A stretch of 25,740 bases of DNA. Source: an uncultured Eubacteriales bacterium (GTDB taxonomy: Bacteria > Bacillota > Clostridia > Oscillospirales > Acutalibacteraceae). Below, piece by piece: positions 6,838 through 13,578 of this stretch (its first letter is position 1; each line of letters starts with the position of its first letter). The translations under genes and the position numbers were made by a program. Under the pieces are notes generated by a model, which was given only the letters and a program-made list of their open reading frames with translations, did no database searches and was not told the origin of the DNA. The DNA lies in the NCBI GenBank assembly GCA_902491475.1, contig CABUHY010000023.1, positions 1 through 25,740 on the forward strand. The letters are read 5' to 3'.

Positions 6838-6860
6838 AAAAGACCGCTCATTGAGAGCGG
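6838..6860 (-). terminator. Residual terminator hairpin downstream of the transketolase genes
   Basis: CCGCTC (6844-6849) and GAGCGG (6855-6860) form a 6-bp stem. On the minus strand it is followed by TCTTTTATAC, a modest U-run, so it could end leftward transcripts from the long operon. The extended arm AAAGACCGCTC (6839-6849) has its perfect 11-bp complement not here but at 7182-7192. This suggests the original, longer hairpin was split by an insertion. Confidence 0.45.
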
Positions 6861-6873
6861 CTTCATAAGGAAG

Positions 6874-6906
6874 ACTACAGCGCAAAATTTGCGCTGTAGT
6901 TTTTTT
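6874..6906 (+). terminator. Rho-independent terminator of the cotJ operon
   Basis: ACTACAGCGCAAA (6874-6886) and TTTGCGCTGTAGT (6888-6900) are perfect complements and are followed by seven T residues on the plus strand. There is no T-run on the minus strand, so it acts only on rightward transcripts. It lies inside the suspected insertion rather than in the ancestral terminator. Confidence 0.85.
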
Positions 6907-6974
6907 ATTCTATCCAAAAACGAATATATACCGGGTTTCGGTGACAAAATCCGTTGCTCGCCGAACATATGGAT

Positions 6975-7178
6975 AAAAGTGATATTCCGTGCTTTGCACG
7001 GAGTGATATTTTCCTCTCGGAAAGCGATATGAAAGCCTGTCGGCTTTCGTGATATTATATTCGCAGATTAAACTGCCGCAGGCAATATAACTATGCGAAG
7101 CATAATATAACTGTGAAGCAATATCACTCGCCACCCGGCGAATATAACTGAGGCGCACTTCCTTACGGAGTGCGCCTC
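6975..7178. repeat. Array of about eight small hairpins separated by GTGATAT / ATATAAC spacers
   Basis: Stem-loops follow one another every 15-35 bases. They are CCGTGC/GCACGG (6987-7001), TTTCC/GGAAA (7010-7023), GAAAGCC/GGCTTTC (7031-7048), TGCC/GGCA (7074-7084), TATGC/GCATA (7092-7104), CGCC/GGCG (7129-7140) and GAGGCGCACT/AGTGCGCCTC (7150-7178). A decayed TGTGAAGCA unit lies in between. The stems differ but the spacers are constant: GTGATAT or GCGATAT in the left half, ATATAAC or ATATCAC in the right half. ATATCAC is the reverse complement of GTGATAT, so the array has overall two-fold symmetry with a centre near 7060-7070. Confidence 0.65.
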
Positions 7179-7206
7179 TGAGAGCGGTCTTTGTATTTGG
7201 TTTGTT

Positions 7207-8151
7207 TTATTTGAGCTTGATTGCCTTTTTGACATTTTCTGCGATATTTGCGGCGTCAAGTCCGAAGATATGCAAAAGCTCAACTGCGGGGCCCGACTTT
7301 CCGAACACATCGTTTACGCCTACGCGTACAACGGGAACGGGAACAGTCTCACATACAACCTCTGTAACAGCCGAACCGAGACCGCCGATAATGCTGTGTT
7401 CCTCGGCAGTGACGATAACGCCTGTTTTCTTAGCCGAGTCAATGATTATATCCCTGTCGATAGGCTTGATTGTCGCCATATTGACAACTCTTACGGAAAT
7501 GCCCTCCGATTTGAGGTTCTCGGCTGCCATAAGAGCCTCGTTTACCATAAGACCCGAAGCGATGATTGTAGCGTCCGTACCCTCAACGAGCACGCTGCCC
7601 TTTCCTATTTCAAACTTATAGTTTTCGTCGAATACTCTCGGCACTGCAAGACGGCCGAAACGCATATAAACAGGTCCGTCGTGCTCAACAGCCGCAAGGA
7701 CGCAGGCTCTTGCTTCAATGTCGTCCGCAGGGTTGAGAATTACCATACCCGGGATAGTTCTCATAAGAGCAATATCCTCACAGCACTGATGGCTTGCGCC
7801 GTCCTCGCCTACCGATATACCTGCATGGGTTGCGCCGATTTTAACATTGAGGTGCGGATAGCCGATTGAGTTTCTTATCTGTTCAAACGCTCTGCCTGCC
7901 GCAAACATAGCGAACGACGAAGCGAAAACAGTGTGACCCGTTGCCGCAAGACCTGCCGCAACGCCCATAAGGTTAGCCTCTGCAATACCTACATCAAAGA
8001 ATTTATCGGGATGAGCCTTTTTGAACATTCCCGTTTTTGTAGCCGCCGCAAGGTCGGCGTCAAGGACTACTATTTTATCGTTTTTCTCGCCCAACTCAAC
8101 AAGCGTTTTACCGTAAGCGTCACGGGTTGCACATTTAATTACTTCTGCCAT
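7207..8151 (-). CDS. Transketolase, C-terminal (pyrimidine-binding) subunit
   Basis: This 314-residue subunit is the second half of a two-subunit transketolase of the non-oxidative pentose phosphate pathway. It covers the pyrimidine-binding domain and the C-terminal domain of the enzyme. DVGIAEANLMG (53-63) holds the glutamate (E58) that activates thiamine diphosphate, and GATHAGISVGEDGASHQ is the usual signature that follows. It starts three bases after the N-subunit stop, with GGAGG eight bases before the ATG. The split is the natural two-gene arrangement of many Clostridia, not a frameshift. A DXP-synthase-like role is unlikely because the N-subunit is also short and transketolase-like. 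It is the last gene of the long minus-strand run. Confidence 0.92.
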   Translation of the reverse strand: MAEVIKCATRDAYGKTLVELGEKNDKIVVLDADLAAATKTGMFKKAHPDKFFDVGIAEANLMGVAAGLAATGHTVFASSFAMFAAGRAFEQIRNSIGYPHLNVKIGATHAGISVGEDGASHQCCEDIALMRTIPGMVILNPADDIEARACVLAAVEHDGPVYMRFGRLAVPRVFDENYKFEIGKGSVLVEGTDATIIASGLMVNEALMAAENLKSEGISVRVVNMATIKPIDRDIIIDSAKKTGVIVTAEEHSIIGGLGSAVTEVVCETVPVPVVRVGVNDVFGKSGPAVELLHIFGLDAANIAENVKKAIKLK

Positions 8152-8154
8152 AAT

Positions 8155-8997
8155 TTAAGCCTCCAATTCTGCGAGAGCCGCTTTGAGCTCGGTCATCGCC
8201 TGTTCGTATTCTTCGGTGTTAGGAGCTTTTCCGTGCCAGCCTACGGCGTCCTCCATATATGAAACGCCCTTGCCCTTGACTGTTTTCATAACAATACAGG
8301 TCGGTACGCCCTTTGTTGCCTTTGCGTTGTTAAGAGCGTCCTCGATAGCGTCAAAATCATGTCCGTCTATTTCGACTACATTCCACTTGAAAGCCTTGAA
8401 TTTGTCGGCAATCGGATAAGCGGAGTTTACCTCGTCGATAGTGCCGTCAATCTGAAGTCCGTTGAAATCAACGACAGCAACAAGGTTGTCAAGCTTTTGG
8501 TTAGCGGCAAACATTGCAGCCTCCCAAACTTCGCCCTCTTCAATCTCGCCGTCGCCGAGAACGGTATAAACACGGTAATCCTTTTTATCGAACTTTGCAC
8601 CGAGAGCCATACCGACTGCGGCGGAAATGCCCTGACCGAGCGAGCCTGTGCTCATATCGATACCGGGGATTTTGTTCATATTGGGATGACCCTGGAGGTA
8701 AGAGTCGGACTTTCTCAAGGTCTTTAAGTCCTCAACGGGGAAAAAGCCTTTAAGAGCAAGAGTCGCATAAAGTGCGGGAGCGGCATGGCCTTTTGAAAGG
8801 ACAAACCTGTCTCTTGACTCCATATGCGGGTCTTTCGGGTCGATATTCATCTCTTCGTTATAAAGGTAAGCAAGCAAATCGCAGATTGAAAGCGAGCCGC
8901 CCGGATGTCCCGCCTTGGCATTGTAAACACCCTCAATAACGCCTATGCGCGCCTTTGCAGCAAAAATCTGCAATTCTTTTTTCTTCATAGCGTCCAT
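8155..8997 (-). CDS. Transketolase, N-terminal (TPP-binding) subunit
   Basis: This 280-residue subunit binds thiamine diphosphate and Mg2+ and pairs with the following gene product. Visible motifs are KAGHPGG (28-34), FVLSKGHAAPALYA (65-78) and GSLGQGISAAVGMALG. The TPP motif starts GDGEIEEGEVWEA at 148 and ends at N179 (VDFNG). Together the two subunits would interconvert C3 to C7 sugar phosphates, supplying ribose and erythrose 4-phosphate. The start has AAGGAG eight bases upstream, overlapping the end of the HAD gene, whose TGA is two bases before this ATG. Tight spacing implies translational coupling on both sides. Confidence 0.92.
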   Translation of the reverse strand: MDAMKKKELQIFAAKARIGVIEGVYNAKAGHPGGSLSICDLLAYLYNEEMNIDPKDPHMESRDRFVLSKGHAAPALYATLALKGFFPVEDLKTLRKSDSYLQGHPNMNKIPGIDMSTGSLGQGISAAVGMALGAKFDKKDYRVYTVLGDGEIEEGEVWEAAMFAANQKLDNLVAVVDFNGLQIDGTIDEVNSAYPIADKFKAFKWNVVEIDGHDFDAIEDALNNAKATKGVPTCIVMKTVKGKGVSYMEDAVGWHGKAPNTEEYEQAMTELKAALAELEA

Positions 8998-8999
8998 AA

Positions 9000-9848
9000 T
9001 CAGTTCTCCTTGTATGTGTACATTATATAATTGAGCAAATCTCCGACGGCGCCCTTGTTACAGTGGCAAGCCTCGAATTTTGCAATTTCGTGCATTTCTT
9101 TCGGTGCCTGACCGCAGCAGGCAGGCAAACCGACGGTTTTAAGCATATCAAAATCGTTGAAATAATCTCCGATTGCGGCGGTGTGCTCCTTTTTAATTCC
9201 GAGCATATCGGCAATTTTCATAATCGCCGTGCCCTTATGTACGCCCTTTTCAAGCATCTCAAACGAGGCTATCGACGACGACATAAAGTTGACATCCGTC
9301 CCGCCCGCACCGTAAAGATACTTTTTGACGGCGCTGATAAGCGGGGGCATACCCATAAAAATGACCTTACCCCAGTCGTCGGGCGGCACCTCGGAAGCAT
9401 TTTTGAAGCGCTTGTGCGGCAAATTGTCCGCCTTTATCATCACTTCCGCAAAGATATGTGAATTTATCGCATATGCTTCCCTGCTTGTGAGGATATACAC
9501 CTCCAATGCGGGAAACTTTTTCATAGCCGATTTTACAAGCTCATAGCCCATGGGATTTATCGGTGTAAAGTCGAGAATTTTATCGTTCTTTACATCATAT
9601 ATACCCGCGCCGTTGAGTATGACGGCAGGCGTGCCCGAAATCATAGGCAGGGACTCATACGGCTTGCGTATCGAGCTTACATTCCTGCCCGAAGCCAAAG
9701 TAAATCTGCCCTTTTTCTCAACCACGAATTCGTTTATGGCATCATAGTTTCTCTTAGGCAAACGCCTTAATTTATTGTTGAGCGTGCCGTCAATATCCGA
9801 CACGACCAACCAATCGGAAAAATCCGTTTTAATCTGTTTTTCTGACAA
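9000..9848 (-). CDS. Cof-type HAD-IIB family sugar-phosphate phosphatase
   Basis: This 282-residue cytosolic haloacid dehalogenase superfamily hydrolase is of the Cof/IIB type, usually a phosphatase for sugar phosphates or related metabolites. Motif I is SDIDGTLNN with nucleophile D18 and acid/base D20. Motif II is LASGR (51-55), the motif III lysine lies in GVHKGTAI, and motif IV is AIGDYFNDFDML. The cap domain lies between motifs II and III. The start is TTG at 9848 with AAAGGG nine bases upstream, since no ATG is available near the N-terminus. It begins three bases after the pseudouridine synthase stop. Substrate cannot be deduced; the adjoining transketolase genes suggest sugar phosphates, as inference only. 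Confidence 0.88.
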   Translation of the reverse strand: MSEKQIKTDFSDWLVVSDIDGTLNNKLRRLPKRNYDAINEFVVEKKGRFTLASGRNVSSIRKPYESLPMISGTPAVILNGAGIYDVKNDKILDFTPINPMGYELVKSAMKKFPALEVYILTSREAYAINSHIFAEVMIKADNLPHKRFKNASEVPPDDWGKVIFMGMPPLISAVKKYLYGAGGTDVNFMSSSIASFEMLEKGVHKGTAIMKIADMLGIKKEHTAAIGDYFNDFDMLKTVGLPACCGQAPKEMHEIAKFEACHCNKGAVGDLLNYIMYTYKEN

Positions 9849-9851
9849 TTT

Positions 9852-10766
9852 TTACAACCCTTTCATAAACCTCGAGAAATACTCGGGGAGCTCGGTTGAG
9901 AACTCAACATACTCGCCGCTTCTCGGGTGGATAAAGCCGATAAGACCCGCATGCAGGCACTGTCCGCAAAGCCTTTGCTCCTCGGTGTTCCTCGGCTTGC
10001 CGTAAACATCGTCGCCCGCAAGCGGATGACCGAGGTACGCCATATGCACCCTTATCTGATGTGTTCTGCCCGTTTCAAGGCGCAGTCTTAAATAATCGTA
10101 ACCGTTCAACTGCTCAAGAACCTTATAATGAGTAACCGCATTTTTGGAATTCTTGTCGGTTACAGCCATTTTTTTCCTGTCGTTTGTGCTTCTGCCTATC
10201 GGGGCAACGACCGTCCCCTCTTCCTGCTTGAGATGACCTATGCAAATTGCACGGTACTCCCTTGTAAAGCTGTGTTCTTTTATCTGCTCGGCAAGACCCT
10301 TGTGTGCAAAGTCATTCTTTGCGACAATCAGAAGTCCCGAGGTGTTTTTGTCAATTCTGTGAACTATTCCCGGGCGCAAAACGCCGTTTATGCCCGAAAG
10401 GCTGTCCTTACAGTGATACATAAGGGCGTTTACAAGCGTGTTTTCGTAGTTTCCGGGAGCCGGATGAACAACCATTCCCTTCGGTTTGTTGACAACAAGC
10501 AGGTCGTCGTCCTCAAACACTATATCAAGCGGAATATTCTGCGGCTCGACCGTAAGCGAAACGGGTTCAAGCGGAAGATATTCCACCTTATCGTCGGATT
10601 TAAGCTTATAATTCTTTGAAACGGGTTTTCCGTTTACGCTGACATTGCCCGACTCAATAGCTTTCTGAATATAGCTTCGTGAGGTTCTCGGGAAGATAAA
10701 CGACAGATATTTGTCTATCCTCTCGCCGTCGCTTTCAATGTCGGCAATTATGCTAATACTGTTCAT
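9852..10766 (-). CDS. RluA/RluD-family pseudouridine synthase
   Basis: This 304-residue RNA pseudouridine synthase has an N-terminal S4 RNA-binding domain (about 15-62). Its catalytic domain contains VVNKPKGMVVHPA (91-103) and HRIDKNTSGLLIVAK (136-150), where D139 is the catalytic Asp. It resembles the YlyB/RluD group, which modifies large-subunit rRNA; the exact target is not provable from sequence. It follows lspA with one base between the lspA TGA and this ATG. The same lspA-rluD adjacency is found in Bacillus (lspA-ylyB). AAGGA lies five bases before the ATG. Confidence 0.9.
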   Translation of the reverse strand: MNSISIIADIESDGERIDKYLSFIFPRTSRSYIQKAIESGNVSVNGKPVSKNYKLKSDDKVEYLPLEPVSLTVEPQNIPLDIVFEDDDLLVVNKPKGMVVHPAPGNYENTLVNALMYHCKDSLSGINGVLRPGIVHRIDKNTSGLLIVAKNDFAHKGLAEQIKEHSFTREYRAICIGHLKQEEGTVVAPIGRSTNDRKKMAVTDKNSKNAVTHYKVLEQLNGYDYLRLRLETGRTHQIRVHMAYLGHPLAGDDVYGKPRNTEEQRLCGQCLHAGLIGFIHPRSGEYVEFSTELPEYFSRFMKGL

Positions 10767-10767
10767 A

Positions 10768-11247
10768 TCATTCCTTAACTTTAGCGTTTTTAGAGTCTCT
10801 TATAATCTCATACAAAAGATAAATTATAACGACAAATGCGCCGACGGTAACAAGTATATCGGCAAAGTTAAACACGGCGAATTTGACAAACAGCGGGTCT
10901 ATATAGTCTATTACAAAATGCCTGCCGACCCTGTCTATCAGGTTAGCCGCTCCGCCCGCAATTATAAGAGTCAAGCCCCAATAAACTACCTTGGACCGGA
11001 TTTTACCCGATAACAAATAAATAAGTCCGACAATCAGCACAAGTGCGGTAAAAACGCTCAGCACCCTTGTATAGCCGCTGAACGAACCGAACGCCGCCCC
11101 TGTGTTTTCAACATATGTCAGACTTAATACTTTATCTATTACCGTTATTGAACCGATGGGTTCAAGATGCTTCAAGACTATGAATTTTATAATCTGATCA
11201 ATCGCTATTAAAAATGCAATTGTCATTATTGTTGCTGCCTGAAGCAT
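10768..11247 (-). CDS. lspA: Lipoprotein signal peptidase LspA (signal peptidase II)
   Basis: This 159-residue inner-membrane aspartyl protease removes signal peptides from diacylglyceryl-modified prolipoproteins. Four hydrophobic segments are visible. Conserved elements are D17-Q (AIDQIIKF), VENTGAAFG (46-54), GGAANLIDRVG (98-108) and FNFAD (126-130). The catalytic aspartates are predicted to be D105 and D130. Length is typical. GAGGTGG precedes the ATG. It sits 15 bases after divIVA and is immediately followed by the pseudouridine synthase. Confidence 0.95.
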   Translation of the reverse strand: MLQAATIMTIAFLIAIDQIIKFIVLKHLEPIGSITVIDKVLSLTYVENTGAAFGSFSGYTRVLSVFTALVLIVGLIYLLSGKIRSKVVYWGLTLIIAGGAANLIDRVGRHFVIDYIDPLFVKFAVFNFADILVTVGAFVVIIYLLYEIIRDSKNAKVKE

Positions 11248-11262
11248 CGTTCCACCTCTGAA

Positions 11263-12333
11263 TTATTTCTTCTTAAAAAACTTCTTAAACGAAATAGCGC
11301 CGTCATCCTCGTCATCGTCGCTCTCTTCTTCGTCTTCCTCGTCAACCGACGCATAATCGCCCGCATCCGCGGTAATTCCGTCATCGTCGTCATCGTCGAA
11401 GTCAAGCTCGTCTATATTGAGAGAAAAACCGCCGTTATCCTCGGACACATCGGAAGAAACATCTTCAAATTCGTCCTCGGGCTCGTCGTCAAACGCAGTC
11501 TCGTCAAGAGTGAAAGCGTCTTCGTCCTCTTCGGACACATCCTCTTCGTCAAGGATATTCTCTATATCGGAAAGCTCAAAGCCGTCGTCCTCTTCGGGTT
11601 CTTCCGCAGGCTCTTCCTCGGGTTCCTCAACGGGCTCCTCGGCAGCCTCCTCTGCGACCTCTTCGGCAGCTTCCTCAACAGGCTCTTCGGCAACGGGCTC
11701 TGCCGTTTCGACTGTCTCCTGCTCGGCAGCGGCTGTTTCCTGTACCTCGGGCTCTTTCTCCTCAACAGGCTCTTCCTTTTCCTCTGTGTATGTAGGAAGT
11801 CTGTCAAGCAAGGTCAAATGCTCCTTGTACATATCCATCATCTTGTTGCGGAAAGCGGAAACCTCTTTTTTGAGCATTTCAAGAACAAGATTTTCCTGTG
11901 TTACCTTGCGGTTGATGCCGCCGATAATCTCCTCCGCCTGCTTGTTGGCGTCGTGAACCTTAGCGTCTGCGGCAGCCTTGGCGTCGTCAAGAATTTTCTT
12001 TGCCTGTGCGTTTGCGTCGGCAACGGCCTTTTCTGCTTTTTCCTTTGCGTCGGAAAGCTCCTTGGCGGAATTTTCCTTTGCTTCGGCTACGATTTTATCC
12101 GCAAGCTTCTGAGCGGAAAGCAGTGCCTGACGCAGGCTGTCCTCATCCTTTTTATACTCTTCCACTTTGTTGGCAAGAATACTCATTTTTTTGATTATGT
12201 TTCCGTTTTCACGGAACATCTGGTCGTAGGAAGCGTGAATTTCTTCAAGAAATTCGTCAACCTCCTCAGCCTTGTATGAGCTTTTGCCCGTGGTGTGAAA
12301 TTCCTTTGATTTAATCTGATCCGGTGTAAGCAT
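11263..12333 (-). CDS. divIVA: DivIVA-domain cell division protein with long acidic tail
   Basis: This 356-residue protein is predicted to sit at negatively curved membrane at septa and poles and organise division or polar growth. The N-terminal DivIVA domain is clear: MLTPDQIKSKEFHTT, then YKAEEVDEFLEEI. A continuous coiled coil runs from about 35 to 175, rich in A/K/E/D. Residues 184-347 are a low-complexity, very acidic tail made of E/P/A runs then D runs, and the last nine residues, SFKKFFKKK, are strongly basic. B. subtilis DivIVA is about 164 residues, so the tail more than doubles it. GGGGA lies seven bases before the ATG. It is placed directly after sepF. Confidence 0.9.
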   Translation of the reverse strand: MLTPDQIKSKEFHTTGKSSYKAEEVDEFLEEIHASYDQMFRENGNIIKKMSILANKVEEYKKDEDSLRQALLSAQKLADKIVAEAKENSAKELSDAKEKAEKAVADANAQAKKILDDAKAAADAKVHDANKQAEEIIGGINRKVTQENLVLEMLKKEVSAFRNKMMDMYKEHLTLLDRLPTYTEEKEEPVEEKEPEVQETAAAEQETVETAEPVAEEPVEEAAEEVAEEAAEEPVEEPEEEPAEEPEEDDGFELSDIENILDEEDVSEEDEDAFTLDETAFDDEPEDEFEDVSSDVSEDNGGFSLNIDELDFDDDDDDGITADAGDYASVDEEDEEESDDDEDDGAISFKKFFKKK

Positions 12334-12359
12334 TATTGTATCCCCACTTCTGACTGAAA

Positions 12360-12836
12360 TTATTTATCGAAAACATATCCGTTGTTGCCGAGCTCGCTTA
12401 AAAGGTCTCCGTTGACATCGACATTGTACGGAGTAATCATAAATGTATCGCTCGCAACCTGCCTCATTGTCGCCTTGTTGGCATAGGTAACGCCGCTTAA
12501 AAAGTCAAGAATTCTTCTTGCGGTTTCGCCGTTTACCGATTCAAGGTTCAAAATGACGGTCTTTTTCTGGTTGAGGTTGTCGGCAACGCCCCTTGCCTCT
12601 TCCATTGACTTCGGCTTTGTAAGAACAACCTGCAATTTTGCGGTTGTATTTATGCTGACTACTTTATTGTGATCGCTCTTTGCGTCACGCAGATTTCTCT
12701 GTGAATAACGGGGAACAGGTTCGTAATCTTCCTCTTCGGGCTCTTCGGCTTCTTCATAGCCTTCAGAGTCGGGAACATCGTAGTATTCGTCTTCCGAAAC
12801 TTTGAGAATGTTGCTCAGCTTATCCTTCAAATTCAT
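12360..12836 (-). CDS. sepF: Cell division protein SepF
   Basis: This 158-residue FtsZ-associated protein tethers and bundles FtsZ at the septal membrane. The N-terminal stretch MNLKDKLSNILK is an amphipathic, membrane-binding helix. An acidic linker follows (residues 15-40). The conserved SepF domain (about 65-145) contains VVLTKPKSMEEARGVADNL, VILNLE and ARRILDFLSGVTYA. The frame is open for another 36 bases upstream, but AGGAGG is placed eight bases before the ATG at 12836, which also gives the canonical N-terminus. It follows yggS by 16 bases and precedes divIVA by 26. Confidence 0.93.
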   Translation of the reverse strand: MNLKDKLSNILKVSEDEYYDVPDSEGYEEAEEPEEEDYEPVPRYSQRNLRDAKSDHNKVVSINTTAKLQVVLTKPKSMEEARGVADNLNQKKTVILNLESVNGETARRILDFLSGVTYANKATMRQVASDTFMITPYNVDVNGDLLSELGNNGYVFDK

Positions 12837-12852
12837 TTCTGTATCCTCCTGA

Positions 12853-13578
12853 TTAGTATATTCTCGGTCCAAATATTTTTGAACCTATTCTTACATGATT
12901 TGAGCCGCAGAGTATTGCCGGAACATAATCCGACGACATACCCATGGACAAAACTTTCATATATACATTATCTATTTTTTTCGAGTCAATGTCAACATAC
13001 ATATTGTATATATTCTCAAAAAATTTACAAAGTTCTGTGGTTTTTTCGCAAATCGGCGGTATTGTCATAAGTCCGCAGACACGAAGTCCCTCGATTTGTG
13101 CGATTTCACAGAGATTTTCGTCAACCGCTTCGGGCATAAATCCCGTTTTGGACTCCTCCCTGCCGATATTAACCTCAAGAAGCACATCGGTTACAAGACC
13201 TTTCTTGACCGACTGCTTGCCTATCTCCTTTGCGACCTTTAACGAATCGACCGACTCTATCATATCGACCTCGCCGACAATCTGCGACACCTTGTTTGTC
13301 TGCAAATGTCCGATAAGGTTCTTGCGCACACCGTCAAGCTTCAGGTTGGGCTTCTTTCGCAGCATTTCCTGAACCTTGTTTTCGCCTATAAGGGTAATTC
13401 CCGACTCAAGGGCGTGGTTTATATACATTTCGTCAACGGTTTTGGTAACCGCCATAAAATCAATGTCCTCGGGCTTTCTGCCGCTTTTGATTGCCGCTTC
13501 GGCAATCTCTTCCCTTATCGCTTTAAGGTTGCAGTCAATGTCGGCATACTTCTGCTCAACTAAGGATTTTTCCGTCAT
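12853..13578 (-). CDS. YggS/YlmE-family PLP-binding protein
   Basis: This 241-residue alanine-racemase-fold protein binds pyridoxal 5'-phosphate and takes part in PLP homeostasis. The PLP lysine is K46 in FMAVTK. Other family motifs are GENKVQEM, LIGHLQTNK, EVNIGREESKTGF, GLMTIPP, LSMGMSSDY and GSNHVRIGSKIFGPR. In Bacillus the orthologue YlmE lies just upstream of sepF, as here. The gene overlaps the 3' end of the HlyD-like gene by 23 bases. The ATG at 13578 is ten bases from GGAAGGA; no better start is seen. Confidence 0.92.
   Translation of the reverse strand: MTEKSLVEQKYADIDCNLKAIREEIAEAAIKSGRKPEDIDFMAVTKTVDEMYINHALESGITLIGENKVQEMLRKKPNLKLDGVRKNLIGHLQTNKVSQIVGEVDMIESVDSLKVAKEIGKQSVKKGLVTDVLLEVNIGREESKTGFMPEAVDENLCEIAQIEGLRVCGLMTIPPICEKTTELCKFFENIYNMYVDIDSKKIDNVYMKVLSMGMSSDYVPAILCGSNHVRIGSKIFGPRIY

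Larger units (their letters stand above)
6861..7187. mobile_element. Candidate non-coding insertion that splits a terminator, flanked by a 9-bp direct repeat
   Basis: TGAGAGCGG occurs at 6852-6860 and again at 7179-7187. Removing 6861-7187 restores an 11-bp hairpin, AAAGACCGCTC then a 5-base loop then GAGCGGTCTTT, placed between the convergent cotJC and transketolase genes. That resembles the AAGAGCGG/CCGCTCTT terminator used elsewhere in this window (23801-23829). The inserted 318 bases contain a strong plus-strand terminator and an array of small hairpins but no gene. TAAGGAAG near the left end has its complement near the right end, but not at matching distances. Mobility is inference; the direct repeat could also be coincidental hairpin sequence. 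Confidence 0.45.

Noticed and set aside
6975..7178. Possible CRISPR array
   Set aside because: The conserved unit is only about 7 bases, the intervening sequences are themselves palindromes, lengths are irregular, and there are no cas genes.
7207..8997. Split transketolase read as a frameshifted single gene
   Set aside because: Each half has its own stop, start and well-placed ribosome binding site, and two-subunit transketolases are a normal arrangement in Clostridia.
11417..11956. 179-residue plus-strand open frame rich in serine
   Set aside because: It is the antisense of the E/D-rich tail of divIVA. GAA and GAC/GAT codons read as TTC/TCG/TCC on the other strand, which produces a long Ser-rich frame without a ribosome binding site.
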